Position numbers and translations under genes: made by a program
From: a virus
Virus record (IMG/VR): IMGVR_UViG_3300020470_000010
Coordinates: 1 to 53,782 of that record
Length of the DNA stretch: 53,782 nt
Direction: 5' to 3' (one strand)
Shown: piece after piece, positions 16,449 to 25,937 of the stretch
How positions within the stretch are numbered: the stretch's first letter is position 1
How the letters are laid out: each line of letters begins with the position of its first letter
The notes under the pieces: generated by a model
Seen by the model: only the letters and a program-made list of their open reading frames with translations
The model's database searches: none
What the model was told of the DNA's origin: nothing

Positions 16449-19238
16449 ATGGCTACTTCGCTTCACGGTTTATACCAAGAGAAATTCGGCAGACCACCAG
16501 ACCCTAGTGGTTACGCCTATTGGTCAGACCAGATCAGCAAAGGAGCCAGCTTAGAGAGTGTTGCCACTTTATTCGACAATTCGGCAGAGGGGCAGAAACA
16601 CGCAAAAGTTAAAGCAGCAGTAGAGGCAACTGGAAAGACTTACAATCCTTCAACGTCGGGATGGGGTAAAGCCATGCATTCAGGCAACGTCACCGCAGAC
16701 GATGCCGTAGCAGCTATTCAGAAAGAGGCTAGTAACGCTAGCAATGCCAATACTGGGACGAGTAGTGGAAGCACTCTCACCGTTACTGGAAGTAGCAGTG
16801 ATGACAATGATACAGCAGCCGCAGCAGTTGTAGCTAGTGGTGATGCTGGAGATACTAACGTAGCTCTTACGGTTGATGATTCTGCGGATCTTTATAACAC
16901 AACTCTCACTAACGCCGTCACGGTTCTCAATGCGGGAGCTAATAATGTTACATCAGAACCACTACCTTTCTCAACTGCCTCTAGTACAGCAGCAGGGCAG
17001 ACAGACGAAGAATTTGTTAATGATTTATATATCAACATTCTAGGTAGAACCCAAGAAGAGACTGACGATGACCTAGCGGGACGCACCTACTGGATCAAAG
17101 ATATAGACAAGATGAGGAAGGCAGGTAAGAGTGAAGAAGATATTAAAAAATCCGTATTAAGTAATTTCAATATCAGCGGCGAAAAACAAGTTCATAATAT
17201 TTTGTACGGAGGAACAGATGATACTTCAGGAGACGGAACGACCTTAGGTGCTGCGATGCAGCATGAGTTGTCGATGGATCCAAGTACATTGCTAACTGCA
17301 GCTGACTTTACCAACGCTTTTGGTGATGCTTCGACTCTTTATGCAAGTGCTGGCAAGAACAACGAAAAAACATCAGAAGGTAATAAAGCATTAGCAAGTG
17401 TTATTCGTGGAACAGATCGTAATATCCTTGCTACGCATAATCCTGATAAATTAAAAGAATTAGATATTAAAGGCCTGAATGTTCTCTACGACAAGTATTT
17501 AAATAGGGAGGTTCGCGATGAAGGAATTGAGTATTGGATCGGCAGGTTAAATGCTGGAGATAGTTGGGAAAAAATTGAATCTGATATTGCTTCTTCGAAG
17601 CAGAAAGAAACTGCTATTGCTCAGAAGACTGGGGGTTACAATGAGACCTTCATGGTCGGTGATGCGACAGACGCTACTAAAGGCGATATTAATGTATTAC
17701 CTGGGGCTGATGATCGGATACAAGTCGGAGAATCTGCGGAAGACTATTCAACAAGATGGCATAACACCTATGGACAATATTATGACGACGATGGTAATTA
17801 CATAGAAGGGAGCTACACTCCACCTACTACAACAGATGTAGCTGCATGGGATGAGACGAAGCTTAATACGCTAATTGATAAATATAAATCAGCAGCTAAT
17901 AGAGACCCTGAACAGAGTGAAATTGACAAGTGGAAGGCGTGGGCGAAAAATGACGAGGATAAATTTAATTCTGCACTTAATGCTATTGGGTCTTATGACT
18001 TTACAGAACAAGAGTCAGATTACGATGCTATTTACCAAAAATACGAAGATGAGACAGGCTTTACAGCTGACGAAGCAACTAAAGCTAAATTAAAAAGTGC
18101 TTTAGCTTTAGGCCAAGTTTCCAACTATGGAAGCATGATGCAATCCTTAGAATCGACTGGAGATATTGCCGATACTTTAGGACCTCTGTATCTGAGTCAC
18201 GGCGGAGCGGCTATGACTCAAGCTAATTTGGAAAATTGGACTAAGAAGATTGCTTCTGGAGATACCACATTAGACGCCGCAGCAAAGGCTATCAGAAGTT
18301 TTGACTTCGACGAGCAGGATAAAGATGCTAATAGAGCTGCTCTTACGACCCTGTTAACGACGTATAGCACAGACGGTGGAACTCCTAGCGATGAATTACT
18401 AGACAAGTGGCAACATGCTTTAGGTTTTGATACAGCGACTCTTGGAGCAGGTGCAGTAGCTGGTTCCGACGGATTCGTTGCGAACATGGGGCAAGCAGAA
18501 GACACGATGAAAAAATGGTTCTTAGCCCAAGGAGGGACTGCAAGTGACGATACAACAGATACAACAGATACAACAGATACAACAGATACAACTACAACTG
18601 ATACAACGACTACAGACACAACTACTACGGATACAGTAACCACTGACACAAGTACTACAGATACTACAGACACCACCGATACAGATACAACAACAACAAC
18701 CAATACAGATACAACAGATACAACAGATACAACTACAACAGATACAACTACAACAGATACAACTACAACTACAACTGATACAGCCTTAGATTCTCTGCGT
18801 GAAGAAGTGACTTCATTGACTAAAAAGAATCAAGGTTTAACAGATTTATATAACGATGCTAATAAAGAGACTCAAGCTGCTTTGGATGACGCTGCAGATG
18901 CCAATATTCAAATCAGCGATTGGGAAGGTAAATACAACAAGTTAAAAGGTGACTACGAAGATCGTCTAGCAGAAGAAGCTTATAGCCCTGACAGAATGGC
19001 CGAGGAAGCAGAAAGAAAACGTATAGCTAGAGGTGGTGTCAGAGGTAACAGGTTTGACATCGATCCCGTTAATTTAGCTGCTGGAAGTTTTCAAAGCATT
19101 ACAGGTGCTGATGTGGTGGGACCTCAAACTAGCGGTTCCTATCACGAGGCTAGAAGCAGGGCATTAGCGAGAAGAGGAAATGCAGCAGGAGCTGCTACGG
19201 CTAGCAGTTACTACCAAGACAGGGGAACGTATGGCTAA
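16449..19238 (+). CDS. Large DUF4214-repeat protein with Thr-Asp linker
   Basis: 929 residues, the largest gene in the window. Residues about 5-60 (LYQEKFGRPPDPSGYAYW), 190-240 (LYINILGRTQEE...YWIKDIDKMRKAGKSEE) and 345-385 (LYDKYLNREVRDEGIEYWIGRL) are DUF4214-type helical modules; at least two more degenerate copies lie at 475-640. About 701-778 is a Thr/Asp-only linker, then a coiled coil (about 778-860) and a basic C-terminus. DUF4214 occurs in surface-associated repeat proteins. Here it is probably a large fibre or internal structural protein. It overlaps the next gene by 8 nt. Confidence 0.7.
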   Translation: MATSLHGLYQEKFGRPPDPSGYAYWSDQISKGASLESVATLFDNSAEGQKHAKVKAAVEATGKTYNPSTSGWGKAMHSGNVTADDAVAAIQKEASNASNANTGTSSGSTLTVTGSSSDDNDTAAAAVVASGDAGDTNVALTVDDSADLYNTTLTNAVTVLNAGANNVTSEPLPFSTASSTAAGQTDEEFVNDLYINILGRTQEETDDDLAGRTYWIKDIDKMRKAGKSEEDIKKSVLSNFNISGEKQVHNILYGGTDDTSGDGTTLGAAMQHELSMDPSTLLTAADFTNAFGDASTLYASAGKNNEKTSEGNKALASVIRGTDRNILATHNPDKLKELDIKGLNVLYDKYLNREVRDEGIEYWIGRLNAGDSWEKIESDIASSKQKETAIAQKTGGYNETFMVGDATDATKGDINVLPGADDRIQVGESAEDYSTRWHNTYGQYYDDDGNYIEGSYTPPTTTDVAAWDETKLNTLIDKYKSAANRDPEQSEIDKWKAWAKNDEDKFNSALNAIGSYDFTEQESDYDAIYQKYEDETGFTADEATKAKLKSALALGQVSNYGSMMQSLESTGDIADTLGPLYLSHGGAAMTQANLENWTKKIASGDTTLDAAAKAIRSFDFDEQDKDANRAALTTLLTTYSTDGGTPSDELLDKWQHALGFDTATLGAGAVAGSDGFVANMGQAEDTMKKWFLAQGGTASDDTTDTTDTTDTTDTTTTDTTTTDTTTTDTVTTDTSTTDTTDTTDTDTTTTTNTDTTDTTDTTTTDTTTTDTTTTTTDTALDSLREEVTSLTKKNQGLTDLYNDANKETQAALDDAADANIQISDWEGKYNKLKGDYEDRLAEEAYSPDRMAEEAERKRIARGGVRGNRFDIDPVNLAAGSFQSITGADVVGPQTSGSYHEARSRALARRGNAAGAATASSYYQDRGTYG
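18550..18782 (+). repeat. Low-complexity ACAGATACA-type repeat encoding (T)nD
   Basis: About 230 bp of degenerate ACA/GAT/ACT triplets encoding runs of Thr and Asp (TTDTTDTT type) inside the 929-residue gene. The array would be prone to length change by slippage. It acts as an extended acidic linker between the DUF4214 part and the coiled coil. Confidence 0.9.
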
Positions 19239-20646
19239 AGGTTTAGGCTCTCTCGACAAGAATTTCGGCATGGGGTCGATGAGTCGAGGCTTAAAACCAC
19301 GTAGTCATGGATGGTATCCAACGAAAGGCTATGGAGCAGGTGTATATGGTGGAGCAGTTTTTCCTACTGTTATAGAAGCTTACAACAGCGAGTCTGATTA
19401 CAAACGTTGGAGGGCTGGGCAAGATTTTTATTTCAGTTCTGGAAGTAGTTGGGCTGATAGATCTATATATAGTCTTGCGAGATTCCCTCAAGGAGCTGTG
19501 GATGGACAGTCAAAAGATATTGTTACTTTATTTCCGAGTAAGAACAGCCCTGAAAGGGCATGGTATGTAGGTCAAAGAACCAGAGGTAGTATCATCCTCC
19601 CACAGCCTATTAGTAGTGGAACAATCACAATTAATGCGACTGATCCTGATCCTTCTACTCATACTTTGGTATGGAATGTCACAGGTATTCTTTCAGTTGC
19701 ACAGTTAGGTATTTTTAATATTTTTAAGGGCGATCAGTTTGAAAATACAGCGATTGGTACGAACTATCCAGATGATTTAGTAGAGAAAGACGCAGGAAGT
19801 GTTGCGTTGGTGTTAACAGATGTCTCGACGTCAAGCATGACTTTGACATTTGATTTATCTCGTCCTCAAGGTCGAATAGCTAGGGGAGAACGGATTTATT
19901 GGAAAAAGCTTGTATATGATCCTTCAGAACCAACACGATACGCATGGGATCCAACATCCAATCGTCACTTGTGTTCGAGCTTTAAATTCTTTTGTTGCTG
20001 TCCAGATCATCTGGGTGGTGCATTAGCTAACTTGGAATATCCAGAAGGTGATGCTGGGATGGATGAATTTCCATTACCTAATACAGCGAGAACTGTTCGA
20101 TCTGCTTGGGAAAAACAAGGGGTTGGCTATTACAGGCAGTGGAGAAGTCTGCCTTTCCGTATTGACGAAAGAAGGGAATGCAAGCACATTCATGCGATGA
20201 GGTGGGCATGTGGATGTCCTTGGCATGAACCTGATGATTACATGATTGAGACAGACCAAGATGTTGACCAGTTCGGTTTCATCGGAAGGGAAGAAGGCAT
20301 GTCGGAAGAGGACTATGAGGAGTATCAAATGTTGAGAGAATTGAATAAAGATAGATATATTCTTTCTTTGGCTGAAGTTGTTGGTATAGAGCTATTTCCT
20401 CCTTCTGATGTTCGAGATGGGATTAGAACAGATTCACGTCCCATGCTATGGAACGATACTTTAGAGCCTGACCCAGCTTGGTGTCGTCAAAACGATTGGT
20501 GGTGTCGTAGAGGTACTTCAGAAATTAAAATCTTCAACACATCGGCAAACAAGTTCGAGTCAATTATTACTGCTGGGGGGATTGAGTACCCGATGATAGA
20601 AGAAGTGGAAGAAGGAGCTGCAGGATCGCCTAAAATAGTTCCATAA
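19231..20646 (+). CDS. Cys/His-rich virion protein, possible metal or Fe-S site
   Basis: 471 residues from ATG 19231 (GGGGAA just upstream), overlapping the previous stop by 8 nt. The N-terminal 250 residues are beta-rich (ITINATDPDPSTHTLVWNVTG). About 255-345 is Cys/His-rich: CSSFKFFCCCPDH, then RRECKHIHAMRWACGCPWHEPDD, and later WCRQNDWWCRRG. This density of Cys is striking for a virion gene and could bind zinc or an iron-sulfur cluster. By position it belongs to the tail/fibre-hub region. Family not recognised. Confidence 0.6.
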   Translation: MAKGLGSLDKNFGMGSMSRGLKPRSHGWYPTKGYGAGVYGGAVFPTVIEAYNSESDYKRWRAGQDFYFSSGSSWADRSIYSLARFPQGAVDGQSKDIVTLFPSKNSPERAWYVGQRTRGSIILPQPISSGTITINATDPDPSTHTLVWNVTGILSVAQLGIFNIFKGDQFENTAIGTNYPDDLVEKDAGSVALVLTDVSTSSMTLTFDLSRPQGRIARGERIYWKKLVYDPSEPTRYAWDPTSNRHLCSSFKFFCCCPDHLGGALANLEYPEGDAGMDEFPLPNTARTVRSAWEKQGVGYYRQWRSLPFRIDERRECKHIHAMRWACGCPWHEPDDYMIETDQDVDQFGFIGREEGMSEEDYEEYQMLRELNKDRYILSLAEVVGIELFPPSDVRDGIRTDSRPMLWNDTLEPDPAWCRQNDWWCRRGTSEIKIFNTSANKFESIITAGGIEYPMIEEVEEGAAGSPKIVP

Positions 20647-20664
20647 GGCGAATACAATACATAC

Positions 20665-21201
20665 ATGGCGTCTTACCCTAATAACTTCGGCGGAATCATT
20701 TCCGCAATCAATGCTTGTATAGCAACAGCAGGAGGTACTGTGACAAGTTATCCCAACAATACTGGAGGTATTATTCAAGCTTTAATAGCTTTAAATGGAG
20801 CATTAGGAGGATTGGGCGGAGGCTCTGCTGTAATGATGGAGCTTGAAGCAGCTCAAGGGTTAGATAAAGGTGATGTCGTTTATATAGATTCCGATGGTAA
20901 AGTAGCTAAAGCTAATCATGCGTCTTCTACGCGAGACGGTGCTACTGTTGCTGGAATGATTCAAGAAGATGTTGCTTCTGGCTCTCAAGCAAAAATGGTT
21001 GTCGTAGGAAAAGTAGATATTACAGGGTGGGGACAAAGCCCAACAGCTCTAACTCCTGGGGCAAGATACTTCTTGAACGGTAATGGATTGATTTCCGTTA
21101 CGCCTCCTTCTGGATCTGGGGAATACCTAGTGTTAGTAGGAGAAGCATTAGATGAAACGACTATTGCTTTAAATATTGATGTTCCTGTACTTCTGAGCTG
21201 A
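20665..21201 (+). CDS. Small virion/fibre-associated protein
   Basis: 178 residues. The N-terminus holds two copies of a YPNNxGGII unit (YPNNFGGIISAI, YPNNTGGIIQAL). Residues about 50-178 form a compact beta domain (LDKGDVVYIDSDGKVAKA, AKMVVVGKVDITGWG, GARYFLNGNGLI) of a type common in phage fibre and capsid-accessory proteins. Stop and the next start share one base, beginning a translationally coupled fibre operon. Confidence 0.6.
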   Translation: MASYPNNFGGIISAINACIATAGGTVTSYPNNTGGIIQALIALNGALGGLGGGSAVMMELEAAQGLDKGDVVYIDSDGKVAKANHASSTRDGATVAGMIQEDVASGSQAKMVVVGKVDITGWGQSPTALTPGARYFLNGNGLISVTPPSGSGEYLVLVGEALDETTIALNIDVPVLLS

Positions 21202-21824
21202 TGGCAGATCGTAAACCCATTGTCTATGTTGACGGTTATCCACAAGAGTTAGCCGTTGGAGACAGATTAGACGGAGTTGGAGCCGTTACGGTCTCAGGGA
21301 CTCAACCAAGTACAGCCACTACTGGTGATTTGTGGCTGAATTCAACGACCAATATACTAAGTGTTTATGATGGTTCCGCTTGGTCGGAGCCTCTTGAATC
21401 TTTATCGGTAGCATCTAAAGGTAATGCAGCACCTAGTAATCCGGTAGATGGACAACTTTGGTTTAATACAGACAACGAGATGTTGTTTGTATATGACGGC
21501 ACTGCTTGGAAAAGTTCAGAATCAACTACATATGTAAACGCTAGTGCTCCTACTACAGCGGTTGAAGGAGAATTTTGGTGGGATATCACAAACCTTAGAC
21601 TGAAAATCAGACTTAGCGGTAGCTGGGTATCTATAGCACCTAGATATTACAGCCAAGCATCGGCTCCCAGTTCAGGAATGGAAGCAGGGGATTGGTGGTA
21701 TAACTCAACTACTGGAGCCTTTAGTATGTATGTAGCAGGATCCGTCAATGCTTGGACCCTCGTTAGCAGCGGGGGTGGTGGAGGTGGAGGTGGCTCTATT
21801 AATGACATCTTGGCGTTTGGTTAA
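21201..21824 (+). CDS. Fibre protein with four W-rich hairpin repeats
   Basis: 207 residues. Four copies of a G-D/Q-L-W-x-N-x-x-T...-Y-D-G-x-x-W motif (GDLWLNSTTNILSVYDGSAW, GQLWFNTDNEMLFVYDGTAW, GEFWWDITNLRLKI, GDWWYNSTTGAFSMYV) form short beta-hairpin modules known from phage and other tail fibres. A Gly-rich C-terminal linker ends the protein. ATG overlaps the previous stop by 1 nt. Likely host-surface binding or fibre shaft. Confidence 0.7.
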   Translation: MADRKPIVYVDGYPQELAVGDRLDGVGAVTVSGTQPSTATTGDLWLNSTTNILSVYDGSAWSEPLESLSVASKGNAAPSNPVDGQLWFNTDNEMLFVYDGTAWKSSESTTYVNASAPTTAVEGEFWWDITNLRLKIRLSGSWVSIAPRYYSQASAPSSGMEAGDWWYNSTTGAFSMYVAGSVNAWTLVSSGGGGGGGGSINDILAFG

Positions 21825-22186
21825 TGGCAACATTTAAAAGCACTATTCAGGAGTTTGGTACGACTAGCTATCCTGCTGGTACGACCAATTGCTATACAAC
21901 GCCTGCATCTAAGGCATCTGTTATTGTTGGCATTTCGATCACTAATAAAAGTGCTTTTGAACTGCCAATGGATGTCTGGATTCAAAGAGATAGTACTAAG
22001 CATTACCTAGCCAAGAGCCTTTATGTTCCAGCAGGTAAGGCTGTGACTCTTTCTAATGCAGAAAGAATCGTACTTGAATCCGATGGAACCATCCATGACA
22101 CAGTAAACGCAGATGCACCAACCGTGGACGGTAGTTCTACAAAGACTTTTTCTTGCTGGCTTTCTATCTACGAGGACGTTAACTGA
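21824..22186 (+). CDS. Small beta-rich fibre-operon protein
   Basis: 120 residues with alternating strands (KASVIVGISITNKS, MDVWIQRDSTKHYLAKSLYVPAGKAVTL). A similar pattern occurs in small structural proteins of marine phages. Its start shares a base with the upstream stop and its stop with the next start, so expression is coupled to the fibre set. No motif indicating activity. Confidence 0.55.
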   Translation: MATFKSTIQEFGTTSYPAGTTNCYTTPASKASVIVGISITNKSAFELPMDVWIQRDSTKHYLAKSLYVPAGKAVTLSNAERIVLESDGTIHDTVNADAPTVDGSSTKTFSCWLSIYEDVN

Positions 22187-22479
22187 TGAGTAAAATTCAA
22201 CTAGTCAGAGAAGCGACTGAATCGCACGAAGCTCAGTTAGGCTCTTTAAATGACTTGCCAGAACCGTCGGGTAAAATTGGTTATGGTATTAAATTTGATA
22301 TAGCTACTGGAGCCTTTGACGTTGTAAGACACAATGATAATGCGGGAGAATTTATTAAACTCAAGGACGATCTTATACTTAATAATGACGACTATGTTCA
22401 GGTTGTTTGGTCAGACAAGCTTTTAGAGTTTGATTGGAACACGACCTACCCAGGACATTTACAAGTAAAGATCGTTTAA
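22186..22479 (+). CDS. Small fibre-operon protein
   Basis: 97 residues. N-terminal helix followed by beta strands (IGYGIKFDIATGAFDVVRHN, DDYVQVVWSDKLLEFDW). Coupled to the previous gene by a 1-nt overlap. Probably a structural or connector piece of the fibre; no family recognised. Confidence 0.5.
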   Translation: MSKIQLVREATESHEAQLGSLNDLPEPSGKIGYGIKFDIATGAFDVVRHNDNAGEFIKLKDDLILNNDDYVQVVWSDKLLEFDWNTTYPGHLQVKIV

Positions 22480-22485
22480 GTATTC

Positions 22486-23946
22486 ATGAGCACTATTCTT
22501 GATCTCGGTAAATTAAGATTTCTCTTTAGAGGAGTTTATGCGAACGGGACCGCATATGAAACGAATGATGTCGTCACATACGGTGGTAACACATACGTTT
22601 ATATAAATAACACAGCAACATCAGGCAATGTTCCAACCAATGCGACCTACTGGTCGAAGATGGTTGACGGACTAAGTGCTCAGGCTGGAAGCTATAACAA
22701 CTCTGCGACATATCAAGCTAATGACCTTGTAAAAGTTAGTGGTATTGTCTACAGAGCTCTGCAAACCACTACGGGCAATGTTCCACCTAATGCGACTTAT
22801 TGGGAAGTATTTGTAGAAGGATTCAAATATACCGGTGATTGGAGTAATTCTGTTCAGTATTACGTTAACGATATTGCAGTTCTTAATGGTATTAACTATA
22901 TAGCAACTGCAAACAACACAGCAAGTGAGCCACCTAGTGGTAATTGGGCTGTATTCGCCGCAGGTTTCCAAGATAAAGGAGATTGGGATTCTGCTACTGA
23001 TTACGAGGTGAATGACCTTGTTACTTTGAATGGTGTTATATATCGTTGTAAGGCTGACTCAACCAATAATGAACCACCGAACGCAACTTATTGGGTAGTC
23101 TTTGCTAAAGGTTTTAATCACACTGGTGCTTACAACGCAGCAACTGCGTATAAGATTAATGATTTAGTAGAAGTTAGCGGTAGAACATATAGATGTACGG
23201 CAGCGAGCACAGGTAATGAGCCACCTCATGCCAACTTCTCTGTATTCGTTGACGGTTATAAGCATAAAGGAGATTACGATGCAGCGACGGCTTATAAAAT
23301 TAACGACATTGTTGTGGTTAATGGTGTTACATATAGATGCACCGCAGCAAGCACAGGTAACGAGCCTCCTCACGCAAGCTTCGAAGAATACATTGTAGGT
23401 TTCGAACTGAAAGGTGCGTGGTCAAATAGTGTCGCTTATAAGCTGAACGACCTAGTTTCTCATGGTGGAAATCTTTACAGAGCTAAAGTTGCTCATACAG
23501 GATCAGAGCCTCCTAATGGAACTAACTGGGAGTCTTACATAGAAGGATACAATCGTCGTACTGATAACCAAGGACTTTGGGCTACAAGTACTGATTACAA
23601 CGTGAACGATACTGTTTCACACTTGAACCATACATATCAGTGTATTTCAGATCACACATCGACCAGTGATTTCTATACTGATTTCGTTACTAGTTCTAAT
23701 TGGGTCAGATTAACTGCAGGATTAAAAAATAGAGGCGGTTATTCAAACGGTGTATCTTATTTCGTAAACGATATCACAACTGTTGGATCAGCTCCAAATA
23801 TGGAGATGTATATAAATCTGTACGACCATGTATCTAGTGGTGCAACACCAACTAATGATGGTAGTAACTGGACGAAAATACAAGATGGGCAGGTAACTGC
23901 TGGTGCAACTATCAATCAATTTGCTTATTTTGTAGGCGTTCAATAA
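22486..23946 (+). CDS. Nine-module carbohydrate-binding-like adhesin
   Basis: 486 residues composed almost entirely of nine tandem modules of about 45-50 residues, each built as G-x-W/Y-x...Y-x-x-N-D-x-V-x-x-x-G-x-x-Y...P-P-x...W. This is the CBM5/12 (chitin-binding-like) pattern. Modules 5 and 6 share long identical stretches (AATAYKIND; TYRCTAASTGNEPPHA), which points to recent duplication. A protein of this type most likely binds polysaccharide on the host surface, with avidity from the repeats. The preceding genes form its operon. Confidence 0.75.
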   Translation: MSTILDLGKLRFLFRGVYANGTAYETNDVVTYGGNTYVYINNTATSGNVPTNATYWSKMVDGLSAQAGSYNNSATYQANDLVKVSGIVYRALQTTTGNVPPNATYWEVFVEGFKYTGDWSNSVQYYVNDIAVLNGINYIATANNTASEPPSGNWAVFAAGFQDKGDWDSATDYEVNDLVTLNGVIYRCKADSTNNEPPNATYWVVFAKGFNHTGAYNAATAYKINDLVEVSGRTYRCTAASTGNEPPHANFSVFVDGYKHKGDYDAATAYKINDIVVVNGVTYRCTAASTGNEPPHASFEEYIVGFELKGAWSNSVAYKLNDLVSHGGNLYRAKVAHTGSEPPNGTNWESYIEGYNRRTDNQGLWATSTDYNVNDTVSHLNHTYQCISDHTSTSDFYTDFVTSSNWVRLTAGLKNRGGYSNGVSYFVNDITTVGSAPNMEMYINLYDHVSSGATPTNDGSNWTKIQDGQVTAGATINQFAYFVGVQ

Positions 23947-24111
23947 GTGTTATTCAAGAAAAGAAAATTTAAAGAGGCCGAGAAAGATAAAAAGACAGCC
24001 TCTCATGGATCCACTGTCGACAGGAAAAATACGGTAAATTCTAGGAATCATTTGCAAAACAAAAACAAACTAAGGAAGACGAGAGACATGATGGGTGACT
24101 TTGGTTATTAG
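23947..24111 (+). CDS. Small lysine-rich protein (54 residues)
   Basis: GTG immediately follows the TAA of the adhesin gene; 55 codons ending TAG at 24109-24111. The product is highly basic (MLFKKRKFKEAEKDKK..., ending TRDMMGDFGY). Zero spacing to the upstream gene and absence of internal stops in an AT-rich stretch support it. Function unknown. Confidence 0.5.
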   Translation: MLFKKRKFKEAEKDKKTASHGSTVDRKNTVNSRNHLQNKNKLRKTRDMMGDFGY

Positions 24112-24180
24112 TCGTTATTAAATACCATCTATACTTAGGAGACGAGGCAAAAGCCTACTATCCCTTAATGACGACGAAGC

Positions 24181-24519
24181 ATGGCATCTGGTATTAAAGG
24201 TCTGTTAAAACCAGGAGCTGGTAACCTTGATTTATCGGCTACTTACAAGCTTGTAGAAGCAACCACCACTACAACTGTTATTGTTTCAGCCTGCAATCAA
24301 GCCGCAGCGGCTGACACAATACGAATTGCTTTAATTCCAGCCAGTACAACTGCTACTTCTGGAGCGGCAAGTACAAACAATTATCTCGAGTATGATTATT
24401 CTTTAGGAGCTAATTCAGCGCTAGAGAGAACTGGAATTGTTCTAGAGACAAACGCACGGATAATGGTTAGCAGTGCAGGAGGTAATGTCTCCTTTGCTTG
24501 TTATGGACTTGAGTCCTAA
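24181..24519 (+). CDS. Small beta-rich virion protein
   Basis: 112 residues, Ala/Thr/Ser-rich, with strands such as TTVIVSACNQAAAADTIRIAL. It resembles the 15906-16445 protein in style (Thr/Ala-rich strands, a central SGAAS-type turn, no Cys core). Initiation is weak (no strong Shine-Dalgarno). The 69-nt leader contains a small AGGC/GCCT hairpin (about 24145-24156). Likely a structural protein. Confidence 0.5.
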   Translation: MASGIKGLLKPGAGNLDLSATYKLVEATTTTTVIVSACNQAAAADTIRIALIPASTTATSGAASTNNYLEYDYSLGANSALERTGIVLETNARIMVSSAGGNVSFACYGLES

Positions 24520-24552
24520 TTCATTTACATAACTACTAGGAGGTAGAAACTA

Positions 24553-25914
24553 ATGGGAAGGAAACTCAGCTTCACAGGAATAGCAGCCGGAGGCGGCGGA
24601 GGCGGCGGCGGAGGCGGCGGCACTGGCACGTTTGGTACTGTTTACGATGAAGCCTCATTCACGGGAGGCGGAGGCGGTTGGAATTGTGGCTCTTCATATT
24701 CATCTATGGGAAGGCAATATGGTGGATTAAAAGGGAATCAGTATTACTTTGCGTGGATGAGAGAGAACAGTAGTGCAAACGGCACGGATCAACACATCCG
24801 CATGTTCTCCGTTAACAGAAGTACTGGAGCTATCACAGATCAAGGTAGTACTTCTGCGTGGGGTCACAATAATGGTAATGCTGTATCAACTACTTGGTAC
24901 ACTGTCGTAGAAGGATCTGGTTCTTGCGTAAGTGGAGGTAATAACGCTTGGCCCGGGAATAGCAGTCATGTATTTGGATTTGACTATTGGCAAGTTTATA
25001 ACGGTAATGTGAACGGAGGTGGAACTAGCTCTCAAGATAGTCATAACGGTAATGGAACATATAACGGATTATGTAGCAATAGTGATTCTATAGGTCGTAA
25101 TTTTATTTGTGGTTATTACCAAGGAAATAATCCTTGGGGACACAGTAATAGAGGTGCTTACAGAAAATGGGACTCCGCCTCTGGGGCTGGAAACCAACCA
25201 AGTGTAGGAGGACGAAATTGGCCGTCTAATCCTCACACGTCTACAATTTACCCAGGCCACCTTTATCCACAAGCTTCTAATAATACCAGTTACGGTACTG
25301 TTCGCCAAGGTAATAGTGGACTAGCTTCAGTAGGGTGTTTTCCTATAGGGGGTTCGGGTACATATGCTTGGTACACGCAAGATGGAAGTGGTAACGTAAC
25401 TGATCAATTCGGTGGCACAGGAGAAAATGGAACTCCACATGGGTTTCAAATGCAAGATGGTAGTGTTATATGGAAAAAAAGTAGCAACGCCGCATACTGG
25501 TATCAAAGCAACAGCTATACCAGTCACACACAACTAGATACAGGAAGCACTGCTTATGGTGCTCAGGATCCATGTGAACGGAATCAATATAGTTACTGCT
25601 GGGCTGGTTTATCGGGAGATTATTGGCTAACAGGTTTCAAGCCAAGCTCTGCACTTAGTTGGGGTATACCTCTGCAGATTGTAAAAATCACAGGAGGCAA
25701 TAAAGCTAATGGTGGTGGAAGTGAACGTAAACATACATTTACTCCTGATTACTCTGTTTACGCCACAGCAGCCGATTATAATCAGATGATATGCCCTTTA
25801 TGGGAAAACACCACAGATGCTTATCCTAAGAAGCTAGTCTATATGGCTCGTACTGGAAACTCTGGAAGAGTCGTAGTTAGTGATATGCCTGATAGTTCTG
25901 ATTGGGCGACTTAG
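24553..25914 (+). CDS. Gly/Asn/Ser-rich fibre tip or adhesin
   Basis: 453 residues with an AGGAGG Shine-Dalgarno at 24539-24544. Residues 12-24 include an eleven-Gly run encoded by a GGA/GGC tract. The rest is Gly/Asn/Ser/Trp/Tyr-rich with many short GNxxWG-type turns. The composition recalls host-range-determining distal fibre proteins with loop-rich Gly motifs, but no defined family is recognised. Slippage in the Gly tract could alter length. Confidence 0.6.
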   Translation: MGRKLSFTGIAAGGGGGGGGGGGTGTFGTVYDEASFTGGGGGWNCGSSYSSMGRQYGGLKGNQYYFAWMRENSSANGTDQHIRMFSVNRSTGAITDQGSTSAWGHNNGNAVSTTWYTVVEGSGSCVSGGNNAWPGNSSHVFGFDYWQVYNGNVNGGGTSSQDSHNGNGTYNGLCSNSDSIGRNFICGYYQGNNPWGHSNRGAYRKWDSASGAGNQPSVGGRNWPSNPHTSTIYPGHLYPQASNNTSYGTVRQGNSGLASVGCFPIGGSGTYAWYTQDGSGNVTDQFGGTGENGTPHGFQMQDGSVIWKKSSNAAYWYQSNSYTSHTQLDTGSTAYGAQDPCERNQYSYCWAGLSGDYWLTGFKPSSALSWGIPLQIVKITGGNKANGGGSERKHTFTPDYSVYATAADYNQMICPLWENTTDAYPKKLVYMARTGNSGRVVVSDMPDSSDWAT

Positions 25915-25937
25915 AATAAATATTATCAGTAAATACT

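Noticed and set aside
18218-18703. A 161-residue minus-strand open frame rich in Val/Ser
   Set aside because: Pure antisense of the ACA/GAT repeat; the composition mirrors the Thr-Asp linker.
18550-18782. CRISPR-like repeat array
   Set aside because: Repeats are in-frame codons without spacers of uniform length; it is a low-complexity coding repeat.
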